A stretch of 64,000 nucleotides of DNA from Euclidia mi. Its lineage: Eukaryota; Arthropoda; Insecta; Lepidoptera; Erebidae. Made by a program: the position numbers and the translations under genes. The notes below the pieces were generated by a model. It saw only the letters and a list, made by a program, of their open reading frames with translations. It did no database searches and was not told the DNA's origin. Below are positions 1-11,265 of the stretch, piece after piece. The stretch covers positions 3,709,898-3,773,897 of the forward strand of contig OX123199.2 of NCBI GenBank assembly GCA_944739405.2, in the 5' to 3' direction. Position 1 is the stretch's first letter, and each line of letters starts with the position of its first letter.

Positions 1-106
1 TATAGGTAAGCCTATACATTTAGGAAGGCTATATAATATTACGCTAGAAGCCACAACTGGGGAGCAGAAGTAATTTACGTGGATGTAACCGCTAGCTAAC
101 TAGTTC
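1..106. repeat. Truncated, diverged copy of dispersed repeat family A
   Basis: The stretch keeps the family's AAGGCTATATAA block, the ACGCTA...GCCAC block and the GTAACCGC...CTAGT end seen in fuller copies at 20316, 21770 and 44085. It has no coding capacity. The other end is lost beyond the window edge or by truncation. The class of this short lepidopteran repeat (about 210 bp) is not clear from sequence alone. Confidence 0.6.
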
Positions 107-443
107 AAAAAACTGTCATTAAAATTTTCAAACTCATAGTATAAATACACTAAACGCCTGAGAAGACCGGTGTAAGCACTTAATCAAAAATAATATATTC
201 CATAATTTGAAATTTCCATACAAAATAATTATAACAAAATATTATCATGCGATCGTTCTCACGAAGACTCTCCCCTCCGGAGCCGTTTCGCCGCGTTGTA
301 AATAAATCTAAGTTCTGCGAAACTGGCTGTAGGTAGTTGTGTGAAATTCACAACCAACTTGTGTGAAGTCAATCTCAAACACTCCAAGCTAGAGTGGTTT
401 TGAATTACCTTTATTTGCAACTATTTTGTATTTGATAAGAATA
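107..443. other. AT-rich stretch, no gene seen
   Basis: I see no open frame of note, tRNA-like box or repeat copy here. It ends at the TA dinucleotide (442-443) next to the mariner element. Confidence 0.5.
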
Positions 444-1719
444 CGTGGGACACTCAGAAAGTTAAGTGACACTAAAAATATGTTCTATAAGTAAATATAT
501 TTTTATTACATCTTTTCAAAGACCTCTCCACCAGCCTCTATACAAAGTTTCATGCGTCTGAACCAGTTTTCGAAACACTTTATCCAGTCCGCCGCAGACA
601 CCTCGTTTACAGCCTGCTCGAACGCTGAGAGCGCATCATCCGGCGACGAAAATTGTATCCCTTTGAGCAGTTTTTTTTTTTGTTTTTATAAGAAGAATAT
701 TGGAATAAGAAGAAGTCACACGATGACACGACACAAGATTGCGGTGTGGGCGGGCGCATTATCGTAGTGGAGCAGTAGCCCGCGGAGCCCTGTGTTTGGT
801 CGCTTGTTGCTCAGAACAGAGAAAACTTCTGCCAAGCATTTGGTAGTATACCATTCGGCGTTAATGCTTCTTTGGTTCCGTAAAGGAATTGACACCAAGT
901 AGCCAGTCAAATTGAAAAAGCTCGCGATCAAAAGCGTCCCCCCGCTTCTAGGTCGCTTTACTTTGGTAGGCGTTGATTCGTTTTGAAACACCCAAACCGT
1001 CGACTGGCGCTTTGTTTGTGGATCGTATTGATAAATCCAGGATTCATCACCTATAACGATGTCGTAAACACGCCGAGACGAGCGTGCTTCAAATTTGTCT
1101 ATCATATCATGGCATCATTCTACCTTTGCCTGCTTCTGAACATCGGTGAGGTTGTGCGGCACCCAGCGTGAAACTATCCTGCGCACCCGTAAATGCACGT
1201 GTAGAATCTCTTGAAGGCTGCCGGATCCAATCTGCAGTATATGCTGAATCTCTTGGTATGTAACTCGTCTATTGTCTTGGATCAATTTTTTCACTGCTAG
1301 CATGTTTTCTTCCGTAGGTAGCAGCCGTCAAAGGGCGACCACTTCTTTCTTCATTCCCCAAAGTTAGTCGACCGCGCTTAAATTAATTATACCAACGATA
1401 CACGGTTGCCTTAGAAGGGCCTTCATCCATGAATGCCATTTGAAGTCTATCGTACGGTTCTTCCGGTTTCAGGCGAGACTTAAAATTATAGATCAATGCT
1501 TAAAATCGTAAAAGATCAGAGCGCGGAAATGTTCTCGACGCAAATCCATTTTTCAATGAGACACGGTAATTTTAATTAGCTCCCAAAAATGTGGAGGGAA
1601 GTTTTGAATTTTGAACGTACCTATTTTTACTAATATGTAGGTAATCATATTTTGAAATAAAATATAACTGTCCAGTTGCACATACATAAAAACTTTTTTC
1701 GCTATACTTTCTGAGTGAC
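444..1719 (-). mobile_element. Defective mariner element
   Basis: The length (about 1.28 kb) matches a typical mariner. Both ends carry the inverted motif CACTCAGAAAGT (from 451 on the plus strand; its complement ends near 1718), and each end lies next to a TA dinucleotide (442-443 and 1720-1721), the target site of this superfamily. The two ends differ by a few bases in the outermost positions. The coding region between them is broken, so the copy is non-autonomous. Confidence 0.85.
506..1549 (-). pseudogene. Mariner transposase pseudogene (DD34D type)
   Basis: Mariner transposase cuts and pastes the element by binding the terminal repeats and cleaving with an RNase-H-like D,D,D triad. Visible pieces, N to C on the minus strand: a start reading MDLRREHFRALIFYDFK near 1549; helix-turn-helix pieces (ATVYRWYN, then RRIVSRWVPHNLT around 1140-1170); the first catalytic Asp in GDESWIYQYDP near 1045; the second Asp in LHYDNAPAHTA near 765; and a C-terminus ending in EAGGEVFEKM and TAA at 506. 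Several frameshifts and stops occur. The stretch that should hold the third catalytic Asp (SPDLAPCD in relatives) is missing and replaced by a T-rich segment at 665-715. The copy cannot make an active enzyme. Confidence 0.9.
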
Positions 1720-1792
1720 TATTTGCGTTTTAAAATGTATTTATTGAATTTAATCTTTTTTGGAATACTGTGATTTTAATGGGTGGCTCAAA

Positions 1793-1864
1793 ATCGGTCC
1801 ATGTGGAGGCCTATGTCCAGCATTGGACGTCGTTTGGGCATGTACCTATATGATGAGGATGATA
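1793..1864 (+). repeat. LINE/SINE 3' tail fragment (GGCCTATGTCCAGC type)
   Basis: This short piece carries GGAGGCCTATGTCCAGCATT followed by GATGAGGATGATAA. It matches the shared 3' tail of the elements at 33605, 56636 and 57535 and represents a strongly 5'-truncated copy. Confidence 0.55.
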
Positions 1865-2379
1865 AGTTGATTGTTTAGCCTTTTGTAATTATAGTATAGT
1901 CCAAACGTTTGCGGTGCATATCGATTCACTGCGGTAATTAATTTGAAGGCAGGTATCTTGTAATGTAATATTGAATGTGCTGGTATATCGAAACAACGAA
2001 TTTGATTTGTAATAATCGAGGTATTAATTAAAATGTTAATTATACTTTTAGCATGATTTTGTTGGTACCTTTACGACCGGTATATTCACTCTATCCATAG
2101 ATTTCGAGATTCGAGTTGCATGTTGGACATATTTTGTATGGTCCTTATGTCAAATATGAATCTAAAATTTCAAAAAAATGCACAGATCGAATATTTAATT
2201 TGGCGGTTAACGAAATCGGTAATCGGGTCAGTATTCTAGCTGTGATAGACTGAGAGAGTCACTATATTTATTAATGCAATAATTCGTAATAATATGTTCT
2301 GCAATAATACCTTATTGCTATTCACAAAATAATTAAATAATTTAAAAAGAGGGTTGTGAGAGTTTTATACAATGTGTAA
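1865..2379. other. AT-rich stretch upstream of truncated LINE, no intact gene
   Basis: Nothing recognisable until about 2340, where degraded endonuclease-like codons of the following LINE may begin. An in-frame TAA at 2377-2379 closes the frame. Confidence 0.45.
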
Positions 2380-4884
2380 CAACCAGGAAACATTCGGATA
2401 TTTTTTTGTAAATTAGAGGAGTTATTAATTAAAATATGTAAAAGAAAATATGAACACATTATTTTAGCAGGAGACATAAATATAGATGTATTAAAAAATA
2501 ACAATGTTACACTTGAACTTAAATGTCTATTGAAAAGTTTTAATGTATCCTTATCTATAGAGCAGCCTACTAGGTTAAATAGTCGAACCTGTTTGGACAA
2601 CATTGCTCATAATTTCTGTAAGGGTTGTAAGACGGAAGTGCTCGAATTAGCCTTGTCTGATCATACTGCACAGTTGCTTGAATGTCCCGTAGTCAAAAAA
2701 TGCATGTTTAATTATTGGCATTCTCTTCAAAGAGAGTATTCAAATGAAAATATTATAAAATTCAGATCCTGTTTAAAAGCTTTATCTTTCTCTGACGTCT
2801 TTGCCACTGACAGCCCAAATGAAGCATATAATTGCTTCTTTGAAACATTTAAGTTATTTTACGATTTATGCTTTCCTCTAAGATTTATTACAATACAAGT
2901 CAATAAAAAGTCTAAATGGATATCCCGTGGAATCAAATTGTGTAGTTCTAAAAAAAGAGAATTGTTATGGCAGGCTAGACTTAAGCCTGCATTTAGTAAT
3001 AAATTCAAATACAGTAGTTACTCGAAGTTATTAAAAAGAATTATAAACTTAACTAAACGATCTCAAAATATCTATAATATTAAAAATTCTAAGAATAAAA
3101 ATAAAACTACATGGCAAATAATAAATTCCTCTAAAATGCGTGTACCTAGTGATTCTATAAGTAAAATTGTTATAAATGATAAAGTTCATGTTGAACCACA
3201 TATTATTGCAAATAAAATTAATGATTATTTTGTTGATAAAATTGTACCTTTACCAGAATCAGGACAGAATCCTACTAAGTACATAAAAAAATGTTTAAAT
3301 TCAATGTTTTTGATACCAAGTACATCTAACGATGTACTTAATATTATTAAGGATTTGAAAAATAAAAATAGTGTGGGCTATGATGAAATCTCTACCAAAA
3401 TAGTAAAATCTGTTGGAGATTTAATATCTGAACACCTCAGTTACATTTTAAACCTATGTATTTGCCATGGTGTATTTCCTGACCAACTAAAAGTATCGAT
3501 TATAAAGCCTTTACACAAAAAAGAAAATAAAGAGCTTATTGATAATTATAGACCGATCTCACTTCTGCCAATCTTTTCAAAAATATTTGAAAAATATATA
3601 AATCACAGAATATATTCATACCTTGAAAAAAACAATATATTATGTAAAGAACAAAAAGGTTTTCGTAAAGATAACACCATAAATATGGCTATATATGAGT
3701 TTTTAAATGTGGTAATGATGAATGTTGATAAAAGAATACCTATATGTGCCGTTTATTGTGATATGACACAAGCTTTTGACTACGTCGATCATAATATTCT
3801 ACTTGAAAAGCTTGACGCTTATGGCTTAAGAGGCAATGTAAATAATTTAATAAAATCTTATTTAACGAACAGAAAACAGGTAATTGCAATAAATAAGTTA
3901 AATTTCAAGACAAAAAGACAAGATATATACTTATCTAAGGAACGTAAAGTATTATTCGGAGTGCCCCAGGGCAGTGTATTGGGGCCTTTGTTGTTCATCA
4001 TATACATAAATGATTTACCTCAAGCAATTAAACATCCCTTAACACTATTTGCCGATGACAGTACTGTGACTATAGCTTGTGATAAACCCGATTCGTATGA
4101 ATCGGATATTAATACCACAATCAGCTCAATAATTGTATGGTTGAATAATAATAATTTGAAGATAAATCTAGGCAAGACTCAAATTATGCATTTCTGTCAA
4201 AGACAACGCTCTTGTTATCAAATGAATATCAAATATCAGAATAATAATATATGTGAAACAAATAATACAAAATTCCTTGGACTGACGATTGACAATCAGC
4301 TTAATTGGAAACAACATATAGAGACTCTTTGCAAAAAAATCAGTAGTTCGTCCTATGCTCTTTATAAACTCAAACATACAGTTAACACAGAAGCTCTACT
4401 AACTGCTTACCATGGCATTGTTGCATCCGTACTTAGATACGGAATAATTTTTTGGGGCAACTCTGCACATAGGGAGATTGCGTTCAAAGCACAAAAAAGA
4501 TGTATAAGGGCTATGTTTGGTCTTCGAGTGACTGACAGCTGTAGATCATATTTTATCAAACACAAAATTCTAACACTTCCGTCTTTGTATATTTTTGAAG
4601 TAGCTTTATTTGTTAAAGCAAATCCTCATTTGTTTCCCAGTTTATCTGATGTTATCATACGTAATAGGCGCAAAAATAATTTATGTATTCGAAAAGCTAA
4701 TACTGCCCTCTTATGGAATAGCATGTTTTGTCTAGCTCCAAAGATTTATAACAAGATACCGGAGGCATACAAAGAATTAAATTTAAAACTTTTCAAGAAA
4801 AAGCTTAATATGTTTTTATGTGAAAGATGCTATTATTCGATTACCGATTTTCTAAATGACACGTCTCAAAATGTTTTTGATTGA
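2380..4884 (+). CDS. LINE A ORF2: partial endonuclease plus reverse transcriptase
   Basis: The frame is open from just after the TAA at 2377 to TGA at 4884 (about 834 residues). Any ATG is internal; the frame really belongs to a longer ORF2 whose start is lost. The end of an APE-type endonuclease is visible (AGDINIDVL near 2468, TCLDNI, then SDHT near 2660). Reverse transcriptase follows: RPISLLPIFSKIFEK near 3550, the first catalytic Asp in YCDMTQAFDYVDHN near 3755, GVPQGSVLGPLLFIIYINDLP near 3960 and the FADD box near 4050. A thumb-like C-terminal region ends at NVFD. The RT part has no stop or frameshift, so the insertion is probably fairly young despite truncation. CR1 versus Jockey clade is not settled by eye. 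Confidence 0.92.
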   Translation, partial: QPGNIRIFFCKLEELLIKICKRKYEHIILAGDINIDVLKNNNVTLELKCLLKSFNVSLSIEQPTRLNSRTCLDNIAHNFCKGCKTEVLELALSDHTAQLLECPVVKKCMFNYWHSLQREYSNENIIKFRSCLKALSFSDVFATDSPNEAYNCFFETFKLFYDLCFPLRFITIQVNKKSKWISRGIKLCSSKKRELLWQARLKPAFSNKFKYSSYSKLLKRIINLTKRSQNIYNIKNSKNKNKTTWQIINSSKMRVPSDSISKIVINDKVHVEPHIIANKINDYFVDKIVPLPESGQNPTKYIKKCLNSMFLIPSTSNDVLNIIKDLKNKNSVGYDEISTKIVKSVGDLISEHLSYILNLCICHGVFPDQLKVSIIKPLHKKENKELIDNYRPISLLPIFSKIFEKYINHRIYSYLEKNNILCKEQKGFRKDNTINMAIYEFLNVVMMNVDKRIPICAVYCDMTQAFDYVDHNILLEKLDAYGLRGNVNNLIKSYLTNRKQVIAINKLNFKTKRQDIYLSKERKVLFGVPQGSVLGPLLFIIYINDLPQAIKHPLTLFADDSTVTIACDKPDSYESDINTTISSIIVWLNNNNLKINLGKTQIMHFCQRQRSCYQMNIKYQNNNICETNNTKFLGLTIDNQLNWKQHIETLCKKISSSSYALYKLKHTVNTEALLTAYHGIVASVLRYGIIFWGNSAHREIAFKAQKRCIRAMFGLRVTDSCRSYFIKHKILTLPSLYIFEVALFVKANPHLFPSLSDVIIRNRRKNNLCIRKANTALLWNSMFCLAPKIYNKIPEAYKELNLKLFKKKLNMFLCERCYYSITDFLNDTSQNVFD

Positions 4885-5046
4885 TTTTATTACTTTTAAT
4901 TATTTTTTATTTTTTTATCCATGAATTTTTGTACGCCGATAGTATTGGCAAGACACAGCGTTGCACTGTACTTTTATTTTGTAAGATCTTTTTATTACCT
5001 GTGTTTAACAAAATAAATATAATTTGAATTTGAATTTGAATTTGAA
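2380..5046 (+). mobile_element. 5'-truncated CR1/Jockey-like LINE (LINE A)
   Basis: This non-LTR retrotransposon copy has lost ORF1 and the first part of the endonuclease. It keeps the rest of ORF2 in one open frame, a 160-bp 3' UTR with AATAAA at 5012-5017, and a terminal array of TTTGAA hexamers (5022-5046). Such a short tandem tail in place of poly(A) is common among CR1-group LINEs. 5' truncation is the usual product of incomplete target-primed reverse transcription. Confidence 0.9.
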
Positions 5047-5231
5047 CCGGTAAGTGCATAAGTCATGCGGGGTTATAAGCTTATCGAATGTTGGTCAATG
5101 TCATGTCATAAGCTTTAAGCGAACGCTAGCTCGCATCACAAAAGTGTCCGACAATAAATCATCTAACTAAGAGTTATATGTTTACTGTTCATTGTTATTA
5201 TTGTCAACTAAATATGACACTTTTATTATAA

Positions 5232-5440
5232 AACTAGATGAATCCGCGGTTACGCGTTATTTAAGGCTACTGCTCCGCTCTCGTAGGTTTACCGTGATGT
5301 TATATATTATATCCTATAGCCTTCCTCGGTAATTGGGCTATTCACCACAAAAAATACTATACCAATCGGACTACTAAATCCTGACATTAGCGTTCAAGCA
5401 AACAAACTCTTCAGCTTTATTATATTAGTATAGATTAGCT
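5232..5440. repeat. Dispersed repeat family A, full-length copy
   Basis: Begins CTAGATGAATCCGCGG and ends CTTTATTATATTAGTATAGA, in the opposite orientation to the copies at 20316 and 21770. It carries the conserved blocks TTATTTAAGGCTACTGCTCC, AGCCTTCCTCG and AACAAACTCTTCAGC. No coding capacity is seen. Confidence 0.75.
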
Positions 5441-6727
5441 TCTTGTTATACCTGTGTATAGTTTGAAACAGCAATAATTATGAAAACACGTCATTAGCCG
5501 GTTTTAGTGTGAATCGTCTAGACCGATGGAAAAAACCTTCTTACAGAATACCATTAGTACACTGTGTCATTCCGTTCAGTTAATGAGAGCTCCAAGAGAT
5601 AAATGTAAAAATATTTTGTTACAAAGATGAATGAATCAAACAAAACTAGGTCATATGCCGTCAGGTACAAGATAGCAAATTGTGGCCACAATTTTGTTGA
5701 TGTCATACACAATTTGCTTGCTGGTAATATTGGCAATGTAATTTATTGAATTGAGCCGTGACACCAACGACTCAAAGAAACTGATAAAGTGTCATTTTAT
5801 AAAAGCATTGGACTTCCTGTTTAATTGAGAAGTTTTCGGACGGGCATGCTAAGCGGGGGCTCCACTAATCCTCCATAATAGATGAGGTGGAGTGGATACC
5901 GACGGTTGAAGGGGGGAGGTTAAAAGAGGGGGTTAAAGGGGAGGGGGGTCGTGGCAGCCGGCGCGGCGCGCTGCCGAGACGCGCCGTCGCCTAGAACCGA
6001 CACCACCCACCAAGCCTTTGCTACAAACGAATTGGCTAGTTTTGGTATTTGGGACTAAAATTTCTATATTTGGTCGAAGTTTAGACACTGTGTCAATTCT
6101 TAATGTGCTTGAATACCTGGCTTAACCGTACGAGGCCTTATTTGTAAAGTATACTTTGTACAACAATTTTATAGAAAACTAAGATACATTCACAAATAAC
6201 CAGACATGAAGTGAACACAACAAGAATGGTTATACTTACTACAGGTGAAACAATATTGTTAGCACGTCTTTTTTATATCGCTGTGCGGTATGATTATTTT
6301 AAAGACTATTTATAAGTAAACTGCCATTGCCCCGAGTTATCTCAGACTTTACAAACAAACTTCAAAGTTATTTAGGTATCGCTGTTTACTATAGCTCACT
6401 TTATTCATAAAATCTGTAAGTTGTGTATCGGAGTAGAAGTTTTTACGCTGAGAAACTGTCTGCCTCCACTTTGAAATAGTAAGCCTAGTAGTCGAAATCC
6501 TTCATCTTTGTCCCATGCCTTTTTGTCTCGCTAAGCGTAGTGAAGCAGGGCAGCCGTTTCTGAGAAATGCAACCACAAACACCGTGACAAGAGATAATTT
6601 AAATTGAGATATTTTTTTTAGAAATAGAAATAATGAAAAATATGGATAGAAGTTCTCTGACCTAATTGGAGACATGCAAAACAAAGGATATGTTAGAAGT
6701 ACGTGTACGTCTAACCTGTCCTTTTTT
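5441..6727. other. Gene-poor stretch containing one G-rich island
   Basis: No credible coding frame. The stretch is plain AT-rich DNA apart from the G/C-rich island at 5850-6010, listed separately. The short minus-strand open frame at 6502-6684 resembles no known protein to me. Confidence 0.45.
5911..5948 (+). other. Candidate G-quadruplex motif with adjacent GC-rich hairpin
   Basis: Four G-runs of 4-6 (5911-5916, 5928-5932, 5938-5941, 5943-5948) lie within 38 nt with loops of 11 nt or less. A GC palindrome follows at once at 5953-5975 (GGCAGC ... GCTGCC around CGGCGCGGCGC). The surrounding sequence is AT-rich, so the composition change is sharp. Function is unknown. Confidence 0.55.
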
Positions 6728-6930
6728 ACCCGACTACGGCGAAGCCAAAAGGAAGGGTAATGTTTTTGGCAGTCTATGTATATATGTTTGTATGTTCCAC
6801 CGTAGTGCCTAAACTACTGAACCGATTGTGATAAAAGGGGTGTCAATAGATTCGTAATAATAGCCCGGGTGACATAGGCTATATAAATTTTATCATCATT
6901 TTCTATTACGGAATTAATACTTCAGATTCC
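6728..6930. repeat. Dispersed repeat with ACCCGACT end (family D)
   Basis: Starts ACCCGACTACGGCGAAG and continues through GGAAGGGTAATG and TATATGTTTGTATG. This is the inverse of the end region at 42190-42257 (…GCGCAGTCGGGT), so both belong to one family. The other end is not defined. Confidence 0.5.
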
Positions 6931-7078
6931 AACCTAAACAAAACTCAACTGTGATAATCATTACCTATTGGATACTATTATACATTTAGTTACCTGCCAC
7001 GTTTGTTTAATGCAGGTTAAGCATTTCTGGCACCCACATTAGGTAGGTATACAAAAGGTGCGACCACGGCTCTAGCTT

Positions 7079-7340
7079 AAGGCTGGTTTCAGAGTCACGC
7101 GTTTGACCGGCGCCGGCCACACGCGCGCGCTTACAATTACACTAGATTAGTAGTAGCGTTTCATAGTCACACAGTTCAAACGCGCCGCGTGTGAGACGCG
7201 CTCGCCGACCGCGCTGCCGAAGCTTCATACATTGCAATGAGAAACGCGAACTCGTTTCACAGTGGTCCGCGCGCCAAACGCGCTGTTGAGACGCGCTGGC
7301 CGACGGCGCGTGCCGCGCGCGTCTCTCTGAAACCAGCCTT
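7079..7340. mobile_element. CpG-rich MITE with GGTTTCAGAG inverted ends
   Basis: A 262-bp element with inverted ends: AAGGCTGGTTTCAGAG at 7079-7094 and its complement at 7325-7340. The interior is rich in CGCG and GCGC blocks, unlike the AT-rich surroundings. Flanks read ...CTTA and TATA..., compatible with a TA duplication, or with TTAA/TTAT if it is a piggyBac-type MITE. There is no open frame; a transposase would have to act in trans. Confidence 0.8.
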
Positions 7341-7440
7341 ATATCTGAATGAGCAGTTTTCCTGTTTCGTCCTTTTCAGACCTCCTTTTTAACGTAGTAG
7401 GGTTATAGTTTTTAAACTTTTTTTTTTACTAACCGAAGAG

Positions 7441-7559
7441 CATGCATGAGTAATTTGATAAGAGTAAATGAAGCAAGAGAGATATGTCAGGAGCGTTACA
7501 AAAGCGTTCCGTAGTCTCTGCCTACGCCTTCGGAAAACAGGCGTGATTCTATGTATGAT
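7441..7559 (+). repeat. RTE-like LINE 3' end fragment
   Basis: It carries GAATGAAGCAAGAGAGATATG-like sequence (7467-7487), CGTTCCGTAGTCTCTGCCTA and GGCGTGATTCTATGTATG. These match the C-terminal codons and 3' tail of the fuller fragments at 12976 and 48121. The coding frame is damaged. Confidence 0.75.
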
Positions 7560-8534
7560 AATGATTTTATAGACATAATTTAGATATGAATAAATTTTAT
7601 TTCTGTTTGATTGTAAGAGGCTGATATTTCCATCCGTTATCTTATAGGTAGTATAGTACAATAAGATATCGTTATTTTACGATGGTAGATAGAGATCAGA
7701 AGATAATGCAATGACGTCATTATTAAATCAGTAATCGAATTACGTATATGAATCATTCTCAAAGACCTTTTGTATACCATCAAATGATACTATTATCAAA
7801 CGTATCTAACTAGTCGAACTGAAGTACGTACGGCTGTATTTGGGTTTTCATCGTAATTCTTCAATTTTTACCTATTTGAAAATATGAAGTCGCCGCATTA
7901 GTCCATGTTATATTGAATGCCATTATTACTCCAATACAATAAAGTTAATAACATCAGCAAATTAAAATCTACTAAATTTAAAATTTATTTTCTTTCGTAC
8001 TCTTTGCCTGCTTGCTTGTTACAGCGAACAACTTGGATGTTTTATTTTTACTAAGACTGTAACTAGTTGTTAAATAAATTAATAGTTCCAAACAGGTGAA
8101 ATCATAATATGGTCGTCAATTCAATCTGGTCCTTAGTTGAATTGCCTTTAAATAGACCTACTTTTTTCATCCTTAATAATGACTTACGTTAATAACAATT
8201 TTTATTACGTCCATAATTATAATATAAAGCATTGAGAATATAAAATGACCTTATCCAGATGCTAATGGCGCTGTCTATAAATTCGGTCGTTTCATATTTA
8301 TAATCTAATTCGAGCCATTAGTAGAATTATAATGATGTCATAATGTGCGTTGTGCCGCTAGCGAATGCATTGTTCCATGCCACTCAATTAATGACACATT
8401 CGTTAGAGTAATCAATAGTAATACATTATACATAGGATGCGGCAGGGGCCTTTTCGCTGCCTCAACGTATTAGTAAACAAGAATGAATGAACATTATCTA
8501 TTGTACTATAACTATTAATAACTATAACTATATT
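7560..8534. other. AT-rich stretch, no gene seen
   Basis: No open frame, tRNA-like box or recognised repeat copy. Low-complexity AT runs only. Confidence 0.45.
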
Positions 8535-8720
8535 GTCACGCCTGTATGCCAGAAGGGGTAGGTAGAGATATATTGGTCTCACGTAATTAGGGGCGAGCCT
8601 ATTACCGCTGCTACTGAGAATTCGGAAAACTCAGTAACACTTGTGTCCTAACTGGGAATCGAACCCAGAACCTCTCGATTAGCAGACGCATACGCTCACC
8701 ACTGGACCACTGAGGCAGTC
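8535..8720 (-). repeat. tRNA-headed SINE, family S1
   Basis: On the minus strand it begins GACTGCCTCAGTGGTCCAGT (A-box-like) and contains a B box GGTTCGATTCCC in GGGTTCGATTCCCAGTT. It then has the S1 body (CTCAGTAGCAGC, ATAGGCTCGCCCC) and the 3' stem-loop CCTACCCCTTCTGG...CAGGCGTGAC. About 185 bp, slightly deleted in the body. It is a SINE promoter, not a tRNA gene, because the tRNA acceptor and 3' half do not pair. Confidence 0.85.
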
Positions 8721-11265
8721 GTGTATATTGTAATAGAACAAATAATTCTCGGAAGTTGTAATGAAATTAAAACGCTGTTATGCTTCGGGTTTAGTTTGTA
8801 CTAGCTGCTCCCAGACTACACCGAACTAGGCTGGCGAGCATCGAAAAAAGTAATGTAGAAAAATGTTTCACCTTTTTTTTTACATCCTTAGCCTTAATCA
8901 CTTTTACCGGTTAGTTTTTTGCGATGTAAGCCAATTTCAAATTTTGTTGTGATTTTGTCTCAGAGTAATAATTTCATGGTGAGAAGTGATTTTGCTGTCT
9001 ATCCTTGACGTTGGCAAAGATCCTGACTGTTAACCTATTATCGTATCGCCGGTTGACTCCTCTGCCAGAAGTAAATCAAATATAAAATAAGAAATTGTCA
9101 GACTCTGAGCAATTATTTGAAGATCACCTTTTATTTCGTAGAATCGGAAACAAAATTATCGAAGCGCCGTATTCGAAATGTAAACACTGATTATGGGTTC
9201 GCTTTAGATTAGTATATTTGAATACGGCACTAATTAAAAAAATAGGTAATGGCTCAGATAATTTTAGTAAATATATTGTTGGATATAAATAATTATATAT
9301 AGAAGAATTAGCTGTCAGATGTTTGTGAACAAATTGTGCGGTCCAGTATCGTGCGACACACGAACGGACCCATAGAAAAGTGATTGTGCGTACATAATCC
9401 AACTTACAGTACTTTTATAAGGAAAACTTTTCGTCAAGGCAGCAGTCTAATAAGCGTTGAATTTAAAACAGTTTTAAAAAGTTCCTTTACATCAGTGGAT
9501 AGTGAAGTATCCACTGATGGAATGAAGTATCACACAATGAGTCAATTGTAGGATTTCATTTACCACGCTTGGTAAGTATAGCTTTTGATATCAAGTTTTC
9601 CGTCTCTTTGCAAAGATATTTTGATTATTATAAAACAGTCCATGATGTGATATTATGATAGATATATTGATTGTAATATAATGATGATTGTGTATTTTAT
9701 AGTTGCCTCTAACGACACCCACGGAACTAAATCAGGTACTGACATTTTGTATTCTTAATTCATCACAACAAGGACAGTAGCACTTAATCAGCATCGTCTA
9801 ATTTGAAAAGCTACAGTTTCAAAATCTTATTCCAGCCCATTAAATTCCCAAGATACAAAAACATAGAACAGAAAAATAGCTAATTCGTCTACGTACACTA
9901 AAAGCTGTAGTTATAAGTTAATTATAATGTTTTACTACAGAAACACACGATAACGACTATCGTCAATCTATTAATAAAACATAGAGCGACAATTTCCCAA
10001 ATTGTGCCCATGTGTGTGCAATGTCTATTTCGCGAATGCTTGGATTATTTTATGTGGATTACGGTGTTTGCAGCACCAATTTTCGGTCATTAAATAACTA
10101 TTATTAGGGCCTGGACAAGAGTTTGTGCGTTTTCTTTCAACGATTAGTCGGTTGCTTCACCACATAGCACTGTGCTGCGATATGTGATCTGATATTATGT
10201 ATGTGGTCTACAAATTGCTGTCTCGAGTTTTGATGTTTTTGTGTCCCTTGTTTGTAAGTTTAAAAGCCCGCGATGGACCCAAAATTTATCTTTCTTAAAA
10301 AGATAAATATTTAAAATGTTTTGGTATGTTGGTTTATAAACATTCTCCTCACTCCTCTCCTAACATTTATTCAGCAGCCGCTTAAAAGGTTCCTTCAGAA
10401 CAAGCGAGCTCTCCACCTTCCACCGTTTACGAAGACTGGAGGAAACGTTAGCCTATCGACAGTAAAAAATAGCAGCGGAGTAACAGCACTAGTCCCAAGT
10501 CAATAAACTCTAGCTCAGAAGCTAGAGCAGTACAACTCCAATGACAAAACTTAAGTCTTATACAGCCGGTTTTAATATTGGATATATACATGGATTTTGA
10601 TATTTGACATTCACATATTTTTTTTATGGAGTTTATGTCCAAAAAGAAACTAAAAAACTCAAAAAAATGATAGATCGATTATTGAAATATATATTGGTGA
10701 CTAATTCCTTTTGAATCTCGATTTAACTGACGCGAATCATAAATTCACACCACCACGCTCGGTGGTGTAAGTATTCCAATATATAGTAATGAGTCTGAAT
10801 ATGACCAGAAATTATTAATCAAATAGTATTCTGCCTACTACACTTTAAAGTTATAGAAGCTAGTGAAATGCACTACAAATTAATTTTGCTCCGTTCCGGC
10901 AAATTAAATTCTATTACAAATACCGAACAACAGTTCAATTTAATTAATAACAGCAAAATTTATCCCACCAAGTTTATTGTGTCTATTTAATAGACAAAAC
11001 AGACAAGAGACTTGGTTTGGTGACATTTAATTATTATTTCAAACTGCGCTCAATTTGAAATCAATCTGGAATTAATAAACAACGTGACCAACGGTAACAG
11101 CGAAACAATTCTCAGAACCAATTGTAACCACGACAGTATATCTAAATACTCAAACACGCAGAGAAATTTAGAAGAATGGAAATATTAAGACTAACAATGC
11201 ATGGTTTTAAAATATCTCTAAATCGTTTCAAATTACACATACATTATGAACAAAATACAATACAT
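8721..11265. other. Long AT-rich stretch, no gene seen
   Basis: No defensible coding exon or RNA gene. It contains a short perfect hairpin at 9491-9518 (ATCAGTGGATA arms, 6-nt loop) and, near 9573-9600, a fragment of the S1 SINE leader in reverse (TATCAAGTTTTCCGTCTC). Confidence 0.45.
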
